Positions 50,019-61,800 of a stretch of 64,000 bases of DNA are shown here, one piece after another. Both the position numbers and the translations under genes were made by a program. A model generated the notes under the pieces. That model had not been told where the DNA came from. It did no database searches and worked only from the letters and a program-made list of their open reading frames with translations. The stretch is from Hevea brasiliensis. Lineage: Eukaryota; Streptophyta; Magnoliopsida; Malpighiales; Euphorbiaceae. Position 1 is the first letter of the stretch; the number at the start of each line of letters is the position of its first letter. The stretch spans positions 40,472,467 to 40,536,466 of the forward strand of contig NC_079494.1 in assembly GCF_030052815.1 (NCBI RefSeq), written 5' to 3'.

Positions 50019-50897
50019 TATAACAACCTATTTGCATAGCTTGGTATATTTCACTGTTTCGATTACTGGTGTCGGTCCGGACAATTAAGAGAAGTAGAAC
50101 CATGTCTAAGACACCTAGATAAACCCTGAACACAGATAATTAGTAATTGCCAAATAGTTAAGTATAAATAAGAAAAACAGAACACAAGAAGTTAAATAAG
50201 CCGAGAGTCACAACGATGGGTGACCTTCTCGGGAATGAATGCGAGGTCATTCTAAACTCAAATTTTGAATCGTAAAATGTGACGCCGCAATCCTTAGGAC
50301 CATTGCGAGCACAGTGGAAAAGAGAAAATCACGAAAAAGAATTGTTAAGCAGGTCAAATAATTAGGTAAGGGATCTGGAAGAAATATTAAATAACTTACA
50401 AACCGGATTGAAGGCAATTTGGTCAATTCACCCCTAGAGCTGACTCCTGATCTAACTGTCCAATAAAATAGGAGAAACGAAAATTTCGGGATTAAGAATT
50501 AAATTAAAAAACTAATGAAAAAATAAATGCAAAAGAAAAAGGAAATTGAAAAAGTTTATTACATCATTGGATGACATCATCATGATGTGAAAACTAATTT
50601 TGATTTTCCCACTATAATTGACCAAGTCAAATAAGATTAAAAGGCATAAAATAAACATAAAATTGAAAAAAAAAAAAAACAAATTACTCTTCTTCTTCTT
50701 TGGTGTGCCGCCCCACATCTTGCTCTCCATTGAAGAATTCCATGAAAACTTGAATTCAAGTTTTTTTTCAACCACTTAATCCTACTTTGCCCCAAAATTA
50801 TTCCTTTAAAGCTTGTTAACTTCACTTGGGAAGGTGATTGAGCAAGAAAGAAAGAGGAAAAAAGGAGAAGAATTGAAGATTGAAGTGCAAAGTAGAG

Positions 50898-53191
50898 GTA
50901 AGCAATTTACTTTGAAAATTCTGGTTTCTTATTTGTGTATTTAGCTCAAGTAACTTAGATATTAACTTAAAATCAAAAGAAAACAATTGTTGAAATACCA
51001 AACATAAAATTCATCCAGCTAGGGTTAGGGTTTGATATGAATGATTTTGATGGATTTGAATGGTTATTTGAGGTGAATTAGGTGTGTAGAACATGAATAT
51101 ACACTTTAAATTTACATTAGAGTTGAAATGCATGTAACTAGGGTTTGGAGATTGTGAAAAATTGAAGAAAATTTTGAGAATTGGCCAAATGATGTTATTG
51201 AGCTTATTTGAGTTGAGAAATGGTCAATTATGACTATTTGTGGTGTGTATGAATTGTTGGAACCAAGTTCCAATTCGGATTGGTGAGGGTTAATCTGCAG
51301 GCAACTTGACCTAGGTCCATTTCAGGGACCAAAAATAAAAATTTACCAACCCAATTGGTGTGAGGCCAATTGGAAATGAAACTAAACACAAAATGGCACA
51401 TTTTATATTCAGGAATCATACCCAGAAAGTGACCATAACTTAGTGAACAATTAGGCCAAATCCGGAATTGGCAAACTGACCTGTACAAAAATGACCAAAT
51501 GAACAGTAGTTACGTAAATGACCATAACTTGGTCTAGGAAGGTCTAAATAATCTAAAATTTTACTGGTAGAAATCTGAGACATAGCCCTACAACTTTCAT
51601 GAAGAAAATAAACCCAAAATTTGACCATAAGCTATCCAAAAACTCACCTGCAATCAACCCACAAAAAACTGCCATTATCTAGTGAATGCTCAAAATTCTG
51701 GGTAAAACCAAATCCGGCCAGCCATGTTCAAATGGCTATAACTTAAGCTACAAAACTCCAAATGGAGTGATTCAAAAAGGGAAATAAATTTAAGACAATA
51801 AGGAACAACTTCTATGAAGAAAACTTAGCCAAATTATCACAGCAACATGACCAATGGAATAGTGCAATACTGAACACCAAAACTGAAAATTTGAAATTTG
51901 TGCCTAAGAGACTTGAAGTTTGAGGAAACAACCAAAACCAACAAATTAGTTAACCAAAATGTGGTATGTGGGTGAAATTAGAATTCCCATACCTATTAAG
52001 CATTAGAAAGTCAACAAATTGACTTGAATAGTGCCATGAATAGTAACCCCAACATTAAAATTTTCAAAAACGTAAGTTTAAGTATATTGGGGCTAGAGTT
52101 GAGCATATATGAGTTTAATTATTAGATTTATTGTGAGATAAGATACTGAAACACTGTCAATTGTGTGTTTCAGCTGAAAAAGACCCGAAAAATCTAAGGG
52201 ACTGAGTCAAGGCCTAGAGGTGACTCACGTCATGTTTGTGCATAATAAATTTATGTAATTATTATCTAAGTAAAAATTTGAATTGTTATGCTTTATGAAA
52301 TCGCTGTGTTGTTTATAAATTGTGTTGCCATTTTGTGACTGCAAAAATGACTTTAGAAATTGCTTGGGATCTTTCCTAAATTATTTGAGTACTTTGTTTT
52401 GAATTGATTTTGTGTTCACACTTAGCATGACAGTACCACATTATTCCTCCCCCATTTATGGGGTTGAGATCATTTATTTTTCTCCCTCTCTGGCTTACTA
52501 GTTGAGGTTGTGGATCGGATGAGTACTCATTAGCTAGCTAGCCACCTCCCTCATTGATTTCGATTAATAGGGTTATAGATTGCTTTGTCGTGGTGTACAA
52601 CGCGGCATTGATCGGAAATTTTGTGTCATGGCTTAAGTTGTGTATGAATTGGCAACACTGTGTTTATTAAATTTTTTGACCAAAATTATACTATAATGAG
52701 TTTTGATAATTTGTGAAATATTTAAATTGTGATTTATCAATGAATGTTTTATGTACTGCATTTCAAATTTTTATTGTGCACCACTGAGTATTTTTATACT
52801 CAGCGATAGCTTATTTTGCTGTCGCAGATAAGGGTGAGGAGAAAGCAGCAGAGTGAGCTGCTATTGAAATAGAGGACTACATTGACCTTTTTGGTATGGG
52901 TATTTATTTATACCCTTGTAGTTATTTTGATGTAAATATTGTAATGTCATATGTATTAATTTAAAGTTGAGCAGTTGTACAGTAAATTGTAATATAGTAT
53001 TTTAGATTTTCTTTTTGTAAATTAAGATCTGTATTTGTAAATTAAATATTAAATGCAATGTGAATGAATTGATGAGATATTTTGAAATGACAAATTTTGA
53101 TTGAATTGTGGACTTGAATTGCACTATGATGAACTAAGTTATTTTGGTGGTTGGGAGTTGTGAAAACAAATATAGGAAGTGCTTTTTACAG
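50898..53191 (+). other. Predicted leader intron in B 3' LTR
   Basis: The donor AGAG/GTAAGC is a near-perfect U1 match. The acceptor GCTTTTTACAG is followed by GTTTTTGAAG. Length is 2294 bp. Confidence 0.45.
52784..52803 (+). other. LTR hairpin (B 3' LTR)
   Basis: CTGAGTAT, TTTT, ATACTCAG: a perfect stem. Confidence 0.65.
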
Positions 53192-53461
53192 GTTTTTGAA
53201 GAACTGTTTTCTCAAAATACAGACGGCACTCTGCCGACATTTTTCCAAAATTTGCAGAAAAAAATTTTTACTAGTTTTGAAACTTCAATTAAATATTTTT
53301 CATTCCTACTAAAATGCTCACCACTTCCAAAAAGTAAGAAAATGGTTTTAAAATCTCTTGTAGCGTACTTAATGAGTTATTGGTGGGTGAAGTTCTGTAG
53401 TTCATTAGGTATTCTACGGGATCATGTTATGCCATATAGAGGGATAAGGTATGATACTTTT

Positions 53462-54096
53462 CATCTTTTTGTAAGTGCTTATCTTATGTTAATTGGTTAG
53501 TAAATTTTAATTGCATCATTGTGACTTATGCATAATGTCATAATTAGGATTTAAATTTCATTTGTTTTTATTTCTTTTTTCTTCTTTCTTTTATCATTTT
53601 TAATTAAATTTTTGGCAATATTTATTCATATTTTAAGACATGGATCTCACTTACTTAAATAGACAAGTTAGTCAAAATTCATCTCTAAAAGTGAAATGAC
53701 CAAAATTCCCTTCGTTGTGCTTACTGAGCTAAAACTATCTGTACTGATTTATATAATTTTTCTTCTATTTTCTTGGTATTTTATTATCATTTAAACCTCA
53801 ATAATCCTTCACTTAAATCCTAATAATTATTTCATAGGGTTTCCCACTGGTCTAGGGTTGCCAACTGTCTTCAAAATCACTTCCCGTTAGGGTTACCCAT
53901 CGCCGTAGCTCCAGCTCCTTTAACCTATCTCCATTTCATTTCTTTTATTTTTTCTTAATTTTACTTGGTCTTTATTCAGTCAACTTATGTCTCCTCACTC
54001 TAGTTTACATATAGTTTCGTACATTCTGGCTGTCCGGACAGACATTGATCACTAAAATAGTAGAATATATGGACTACCTAAAGTGAGGGCATTACA
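53462..54096 (-). repeat. Element C 3' LTR, piece 4 (LTR start)
   Basis: It matches about 62620-63218 of the intact LTR and ends (plus strand) GGGCATTACA next to C's polypurine tract. No gene is seen. Confidence 0.87.
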
Positions 54097-54935
54097 ATTC
54101 TTCCCCTCTAAATAAAATTTCATCCTCGAAATATACCTGATGTAAGTAGTCAAGGAATTGCTCCCTTATTGCTTCTTCACTTCCTCGTGTTATCTCAAAT
54201 CTCTCTTTTTCACTCTGTATAGAATTCCTCTTAGGGCAATCTTTCAGAAAATGGTCCATGGCCCCACATCTATAATAAGCTCTAGTCAACCTCCTACATT
54301 TACCTCTATGCTACTTTTTACAATGGCCACATTTTCTTGTGATAGAACTTTTCACTGCTAGCCACGGTGTACTCACTATTGGTGTCTTTAGTTGGCCTCT
54401 TAGGGATATGGGTCTGGGCCTATGTCTCTTACTCTAATCCAATATCTAACTCAGCTATTCTTTAGGCCTTTTGTTACTAGACTGGCCAAAATCTCTTTTC
54501 TATTGACCATCCATTCTATTCTGTTCTTCTTCATGGAACAGCTAATATATTTCTTTCTAAACTCTATCAGAAAGAAATCCCAAGTCACCTTAGCTGGCGG
54601 CACTTTGGTTATAGCATCCCACCATCGATAGATAGCTTCCTGTAGGAGTGAAGCACACTCTAAACTCTATTTTGGTGTGCAATGTAATTATTGCAAGACT
54701 CTTTCAGTCCTTTCTAACCAATATGCAGTAGCTGTAGAGTCATCTTCCTTCTTATCTTTGAAATCTACAACCCCATATTTTTTTTATTTTCCCCAAAGGT
54801 GACTTCTACTGAGGCTGTGGTGGTGGAATTGCCCCAGTCATCTATCTGAGGAACTCGGTCATCTGCTCGAATAAAATCTGTGAGGATTGTATAGGTTTTT
54901 TTGGCACTTGTGGAGCAGGACCTCCCCTGCCTCCA
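54092..54935 (-). pseudogene. Element C gag remainder fused in frame to the end of pol
   Basis: Minus strand, after E. The gag start interrupted at 58471 continues at 54935 (PAPQVPKKPIQ) and meets TAG at 54844, where CAG is expected. The rest of gag is decayed. A knuckle, YYRCGAMDHFLKDCP (54289-54230, Tyr for the first Cys), is followed within about 25 codons by SEEAIREQF and FEDEIL. Those match the end of the chromodomain region in A. All of protease, RT, RNase H and integrase is missing. The stop codon overlaps the first bases of the 3' LTR. The polypurine tract (AGAGGGGAAGAAT, 54097-54109) lies within the last codons. Confidence 0.78.
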
Positions 54936-56413
54936 TGTAACACCCCTATTTGCATAGCCTGGTATATTTTACTATCCCGGTGACTGGTGTCGGTCCAGAT
55001 AATTAAGGGGATTAGAACCACACTTAAGACAACTAAATAAGCCATAAATACAAATAATTAATAATTGTCAATTAGTTAAGTATAAATAAGAAAAACATAA
55101 CATAAGAAGTTAAACGAGCCGAGAGTCACAGCGATAGGTGACCTTCTCAGGAAGAACTGCGAAGTCGATTTAAACTCAAATTCCGAACCGTAAAATGTGA
55201 CGCCGCGGTCCTTAATACTAGTGCGAACACAGTGGAAAAGAGAAAATCACGAAAAAGAATTGTTAAGCCAATCAAATAATTAGGTCAGGGAGCTGGAAGA
55301 AATATTGAATTATTTACAAACCGGGTTAAACCGATGAGAGGCAATTTCGTCAATTGACCTCGAGAGTTGACTCCTGACCTAACTGCCAAATAAAATCGGA
55401 GAAAAAAAATTTTGAAATATATAATTAAATTGAAGAATTTATAAAAAAACAAAAGGAAAAAAAAACAAATTTAATGAAGGATTATGACATCATCATGGTG
55501 ACATCATACATGAGGTCATAAATGATTTTTATTTATTTGATAATTTGACTAAGTCAATTAGAAGATAAATATACAAATTAAAGAAACAAAATTCATTTCT
55601 TTCCTCTCTCCTTAAGCCAGCCGAACCTCCCCTCTCTCTAAACTCCATAGCTTTCCACCATTGATGAGTTATTCAAGCTTGAATAACTTGAATTTCTCCC
55701 ATAATTTCTAACCTTGAACCCTAGAAAACTTCTAAATTACCCTAGAAAGGAAGAATTGAGGAAAGAAAAAGTGAGGAATTGGAGGAAAAAGTGAGATCAA
55801 GGACTTCATCTAAGGTTAGTATTTTAACTTTCAATTTTCTATTTAAATATATGCTTAGCTACTTAAATTAACTTAGAAACTAAAGAAATGAAATAAAAAC
55901 AATTATGAGGGACCAAACCTTAATTTTGGCCAGCTAGGGTTTTGATGTGTGTATGCATGAATTTGATGGATTTAAAAGTGTATGTGAACTTGATTGAGTT
56001 GAAGAAGCATGTGTATGTGTATTGAATTGGTTAAATGCAATAAAATTAGTGAGTTAGGGTTTTGGGCACCTAGGGTTTGGGAGGCAAAAATGTGAGAATT
56101 GGTCAAATATTGTGTTTGACCTTGTTTGAGATGAAAAATGGTCATTTGTGACCAATTGATATGTGTTGGAAGTGTTAGAAGTGAGTTTAAATTCGGATTG
56201 AAAATGGTCATGCTGCAGGCAGCAAGACCAAGGTCCCTTTGAGGGACCAAAATTGAAAATTTACAAGCCCAATTAGTATGAGACCAATTGAGAATGAAAA
56301 TAGACACAAAATGGAACATTTTTCATTCAGGAATCATGCCCAAAAAGTGACCAAAACCTAGTGAACAAATTGACCAAATCCGGATTTATGCAGTCTGACC
56401 TGTACAAAAATGA

Positions 56414-56440
56414 CCAAATGAACAGTGTTTGTTCATTTGG
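56414..56440 (+). other. Palindromic module in E
   Basis: Perfect 11-base arms, CCAAATGAACA (56414) and TGTTCATTTGG (56430), lie around the spacer GTGTT. Confidence 0.65.
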
Positions 56441-57725
56441 CCATAACTTGGGCTAGATAGGTCTAAATGACCTGAAATTTTACCAGTGGATAGCGGAGAT
56501 ATAGACCTAAAACTTTCATGAAGAACACAAACTCAAATTATGCCCTTAACCAAGTCATTTGGCCACCCAAAAATTGGTGACCTAAAACTGCCAGAATCAG
56601 TTTGGTGCCCAGAAATCTGGGTTAAGTCCAATCCGGCAGCTATGATTCAAATGGCTATAACTTGAGCTATAAAACTCCAAATGGAGTGATTCAAAAAGGA
56701 GAATAAATTTGAGACAATAGGAAACATTTTCTATGGGGAAAATTTTGTCAAATTCTAACAGTAAAATGACCAATGGAACAGTGCAACTTAAGACACTAAA
56801 ATTGAAAATTTGCAAATTTGCCTAAAAGACTTAGAATTTGAGTAAAGAACCAAAACCAACAAATTTAGTAACCAAAATGTGGTATGTGGGTGAATTTAGA
56901 ATTTCCATACCTATTAAGCCTTAGAAAGTCAATAAATTGACTTGAATAGTATAATGAATAGTAACCCCAAAACACAAATTTTAAAGAACGTCAAGTTTAT
57001 CATATTAAAGCTAGGTATAAGTGAATTTAAATTTATTTTTGGACTTATACTAAGTTATGATACTGAAACACTGTGAAATTGTGTGTTTCAGTGGAAAAGA
57101 ACACTGAGAAGGAACCCGAGGTGTCGAGTTAAGGCCAAAAGGCGACTCATATAAGGTTTGTGCACAACGTAGAATTTCTATAAATTTTATTCTGCATATT
57201 GTTTTGAATAAATTGAAATATTGAATTATGACATCATTGTGATGAAATATTTATTATGCTTTGGATTTAAATTGTTGAAAGTTATTTGTGTATATTTGAG
57301 ATGGCATAAATATTTAGTAAATTGTTAAGATAAGTTTTGAAACCACAGTGTCATGACCATATATTTGAACACCTCACTAGCATGACTAATGGGGGTAATC
57401 AGTTTCGAATTTTGATTCATTCTCTAGCTGAAGTGTTGAGATGTGTGCCAGTAGAAGAAAAAATTGAATGTATATCCATATATTTGAGCTAGCTAGCCTT
57501 GTGATGTGACTTCTCCTTAGCCTCTGGCTATTGAGATTATATTTATTTGGAATGGCACGATATAACTGTGGGTTTTATGAAATTGGTTTTGACACTTCGA
57601 AATGAACTTGTTTGAATTAAAATCTCATAATTCATGTTTTGTATTTAATTCTCATGTTCAGTCCAATTTTTGAATAAATGTGATTTAAATTATGCATAAA
57701 GATTATTTTAGTATGTCATGCACCA

Positions 57726-57743
57726 CTGAGTCCTAGTACTCAG
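57726..57743 (+). other. LTR hairpin (E)
   Basis: CTGAGT, loop CCTAGT, ACTCAG: a 6-bp stem preceded by CACCA and followed by CGATAA, as in B. Confidence 0.6.
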
Positions 57744-58470
57744 CGATAACTGTTATTGCTGTCACAGATATAGAGACTAGAGGAGCAGCAGATTGAGTTG
57801 CTGAGGATTAAGGAGTTACCTGCTTTGAAGCTATCGGGTATAATTTATACCCTGACTGTAAAAATTTATTTTGATGTATGTAAGGTATGGACATGTAAAA
57901 CTGGTCTTGAGCAGTTTGTATAAAGTTTGTAATAAATTTTAGTTTGAATCTCTCTTAGTGTAAATTTTTGTAATGATGTATATAAATTATTTTATCTTTA
58001 ATGAAATATGAATGGAAGTATTTTGTTTAAAATTGAATGAAATTGATTAATGGTATTTTGATGATTGTTAAATATTGGAAATTGTGGATTTGAATTTTTT
58101 TGGAAATTGGTAAATGATGTTGAAATTGATTGGGATGGTTGTGAATTTGAAGAAGTTATTGAGACAAATTATTTGAAGTTTTTTTTTCCAGGTATTTGAA
58201 GAACTGTTTTCTCAAAATACAGACGGCACTCTGCCGAAATTTCTATAAAATTTGCGGAAAAATAAAATGGGTCAAAAATTTTAATTAGTTTTTAACTTTA
58301 ATTAAATATTTTAATACCTATTAGAAAATGCTCACCACTTATAAAAGTAAGAAAATTTGTTTTAAAATCCCTTGTAGGGTACTTAATAAGTTATCGGTAG
58401 GTGAAGTTCGATAGTTCATTAGGTATTCTACGGGATCATGTTATGCCTTACAGAGGGGTAGGGTGTGACA

Positions 58471-58543
58471 CTCCAACATCACCCCCAGCCGAGGTATGAC
58501 TTTCTACTTCTTCCTCTACTATCCTCTGTGACTCTGGGTTCAT
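58471..58543 (-). pseudogene. gag: Start of element C gag
   Basis: The ATG at 58543-58541 opens MNPESQRIVEEEVESH, similar in layout to A's MDPTSQRAVEEEVESH. The frame runs into the E insertion site and continues at 54935. It is intact in this short piece only. Confidence 0.8.
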
Positions 58544-58672
58544 ATCTCAACCTAAAATAATTAGAGAAAATAGATCTGCATTAGTGCTACCTCGACTCTT
58601 ATGAATGCAATGCATGATATGCACTCAATGTGCTTTTATCTATCTATTTAGGTCTAGAAATGTCTAAACCGT

Positions 58673-58684
58673 GCTCTGATACCA
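58673..58684 (-). other. Element C primer-binding site (initiator Met tRNA)
   Basis: The minus strand reads TGGTATCAGAGC, 5 bp from the 5' LTR end. Confidence 0.9.
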
Positions 58685-58884
58685 ATAAATGTAACATTCC
58701 CTTACCCATCTACTATGTAGCCGAGCAAGACATGTTACACTCGATGCCGGAGCGTCTTATCTTATCTTACTTTATTCATTTAATAATTTTTATCTCATTA
58801 TTTTTTTAAAATAAATTATATTCAAAGGAGAACCTAATGGGATTTCCTCTATTTTATTACCGTTTAGCGTGTTTTACTATTTAC

Positions 58885-61800
58885 CTGTTAAAAAAAATCT
58901 CATATAAATTTTCAATAAAATAATACATAATCTCCTCATCATCATCTCACTTTCAACTCTTGCAACTTATATTTATATGTATCCAAAAAATTTTCAAATA
59001 TCATTTATGTGTTTCAATTTCCATATTCATTTCAATACATAACCATACATACTCAATTCATATATAAAAATACTCAAATTTCATTAATTTAAAAGGTATA
59101 CAATTTAATTACATAAATTCATAATTTACATCATATGCATATTAAATGCAATTTCATAATTTACATTACAACATAATAAATATTTATAATGTACAAAATA
59201 TATTAATATGACCTATATGGGCTCTATCTACATGCATTGCTAAGGAGATGACAACTTAAACACTTCTACAGATCCGGACTCCAAAGTCCCAGTCTAATGT
59301 CCACTGGACTTTGTCTTCAGTACCTACGCGAGGAAAAAATCCATCGCGCTAAGCATTTTTGCTTAGTGGTATAATAATATAACAAGAAAATAATATATAC
59401 AAATAAAGATAAACAATGGAGCAAAATTTGTGCAATCAAGAATTATTTTGATTTCATATGAAATTTTTAATATTAACTATCTTTTATCCTTTTTGTTCCT
59501 CTTTGTTGTTCTTTGGAAGCACTTATTTCATAAATTTATAGTAATAATATATAATATATAAAATTAATAAAAATATTGAATTTATGTTCATATTATTATA
59601 AAAAATGCATTTATAATATTTATTTAAGTTATATTTATTTTGCTAATCTTGTTATCATTTCACTCAATACATTCTAGGTGTTTTGGATCGTTACACAATA
59701 AATAAAATTTTTAGAGCTAATCTAATTCATTTCAAGTCCTTTTTACTCATTTATTTAATTTTCATTATTCTTAACAAATTTCACTGCCCAAGTAACCTAT
59801 GACAGACTGACTAAACTAGATAAGCGGGTAAGCTAACACTGGACACATTTGTGCCACGGGCCGTCATACCATGGGACACGTACGTCAACCACGTATACAA
59901 TCAATATAGCTAGCACTGGACACCGTGGTGCCTCAGGCCTCCATATCATAGGACGCAAAACGTCAACTACGTATGCAATCAATATGGCTAAGAAGCCATG
60001 ATAACAAATAGTCGGGCATACAAGCCATAAATGCGGGCATAAAGCCATAAGTACGGGCATAAAGCCTTATGCAGTACTGCTCAATCAATCCCCTATTGCC
60101 ATGCCAATCTATCAAATCTGACACACTTGTCTAGGCAATACATGGGCACATTAGTACCATTAAGTGTTAATATGTTTTATTATTTCATTATATTTTCTAT
60201 TTATATTTGTAGCATTTTAATTCTATTCCTAGTGGAAATACAATGTCCAAACTCATTTTCACTTAATGCAAGTATTCATAAAATGTCATTTATATGGATC
60301 ACAATTTATCAATCACATCATCTCACATGTCACTTAGATTCAAGCATTTTCATTTTTACTCATAATGGGAACATAAGTCCCAAACATTTGTACATCATTT
60401 ATACCTTCAATATTTCATTTATGGTAATTACAATTCACATTTCAAGTTATGTTAGCAATGTCTCATAAGTTCTATTTGTTATGGGAATACAAGTTCCAAC
60501 TATCTACTCATATGATTTAGGTGTTCATTAAATCATTTAAGTGGGGGTACCATTCATATCCCAAGTTGTCCATGAAAATTTCATGGATTTCAGATTTTAT
60601 ATCCTAATTTTCTCAAGCAATTTGGCTAAGATGCATGGTCCATTTGGCTATACTTCCTTCATGGAAGTTATTTCTTTATGTGTTAACTTTAATTTTCTTT
60701 TGAATTATTCACTTTGAAGTAGTATAACTCTAGTTATAATCAATTGATTAATGACTATCCAGGGTGCTAAACCCTGTAAGTCTACTAGTTTCAGGATTAT
60801 CTATCTTTTTTGTCATACATTTCCAAGCACTTAGACTTAGTATTGGGTTTAGGTCCCAAAAACAAAGTTTTAGGTCTTCATTTTAGCTTTTCGGATCATT
60901 TTAGATTATGTCAATTAAAATTTTCTAGAGAAAGTTATGGTCTTTTAACCATCCGGGGGTCAATTAACCAAACACCTCAAATTCAAGATTGGAAGTACTA
61001 ATTTGTCCTAGCAAATTGTCTATGTTCCATTAGGTTCTGGGTTTTAGTCAAAACACCAAATTTGTAGTTCTAGATCTTAAAGAGATTTTTGCTTTGATTT
61101 CACTACATTTGAAGTTTTGTGGACCAAGTTATGGCATTTTTGCCAAAACTGGTCGGGTAGGTCTAAGTCTAAAATTTCAGGTCAATGTTGGTTCTTTGCA
61201 TTTAATGTCATTGTGGTTACTATTCACATTACTATTCATGCAAATTTTTAACTATTTCATAAATAATAAGAATAAAAATTCTAAATTTATGGTAGTACCA
61301 TATTTTGGATTATAAACTTGTTGGCATTAGTTGCTAATTACAATTTAAGTCTTTCTAGAAGTATTTTTAAAATTTCAATTTTTGTCAACTAAGTTTACTA
61401 TTCCATTGGACCAATTTATAGTGGAATTTTGGCTAACTTTTTTTCATCAAATTTGTTCCTTAATGTCTCTACTTTAATTATCTTTTTGAATCACTCTATT
61501 TAAAGTTTTTTAGCTCAAGTTATAGCATTTGTACCATAACTGGCCGAATTGGTCCATGTCTAGAATTTTTGGGCAATTCTTGGTTCTGGCAGTTTTGATG
61601 AGTTAATTTTGGTTTGTAATTTGATTAGGTTATGGTCAGAATTTTAGTTTCTATTCTTCATGAAAGTTGTTCTACTATGAATAAGCGTTCCATGGGTTCA
61701 AAAATCAGGTCATTTGGACCTCTCTACACAAACTTATGGCCATTTGAACAATTATTGTTCATATGATCATTTTTCCAGGTCCAGATTTTGGTTACCCGGA

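Larger units (their letters stand above)
30587..53456 (+). mobile_element. Element B: Ty3/Gypsy, full length, disabled, carrying D
   Basis: A perfect duplication, CTTTT, lies at 30582-30586 and 53457-53461. LTRs are 3509 and 3438 bp. Both LTRs start TATAACAACC instead of TGTAACACCC. Order inside is primer-binding site, gag, protease, RT (interrupted by D), RNase H, integrase and a truncated chromodomain, then a polypurine tract with 12 consecutive G. It is the same family as D and solo LTR E. Without D it is about 11.8 kb. Confidence 0.93.
50019..53456 (+). repeat. Element B 3' LTR
   Basis: It starts TATAACAACC like the 5' LTR. It ends GGTATGATA where the 5' LTR ends GGTGTGACA, so both terminal changes are G-to-A or C-to-T. 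It carries intact splice-like signals, the inverted repeat (52146-52173) and the hairpin (52784-52803). Confidence 0.92.
55815..58191 (+). other. Predicted leader intron in E
   Basis: The donor CTAAG/GTTAGTAT and the acceptor TTTTTTTTCCAG/GTATTTG. Length is 2377 bp. Confidence 0.45.
54936..58470 (+). mobile_element. Element E: solo LTR of the B/D family inside C's gag
   Basis: A perfect duplication, CTCCA, lies at 54931-54935 and 58471-58475. It begins TGTAACACCCC and ends GGTGTGACA, 3535 bp, with no internal region. It keeps the canonical TG start that both B LTRs have lost. It carries the palindromic module (56414-56440), the inverted repeat (57063-57091) and the hairpin (57726). Confidence 0.93.

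Noticed and set aside
54842..55045. 67-codon frame that joins E LTR to C gag
   Set aside because: It is a chance fusion across the insertion point of solo LTR E. Only the gag half is meaningful.
60127..60468. 113-codon plus-strand frame
   Set aside because: Within the C 5' LTR, antisense, and broken in the other LTR copy. No domain.
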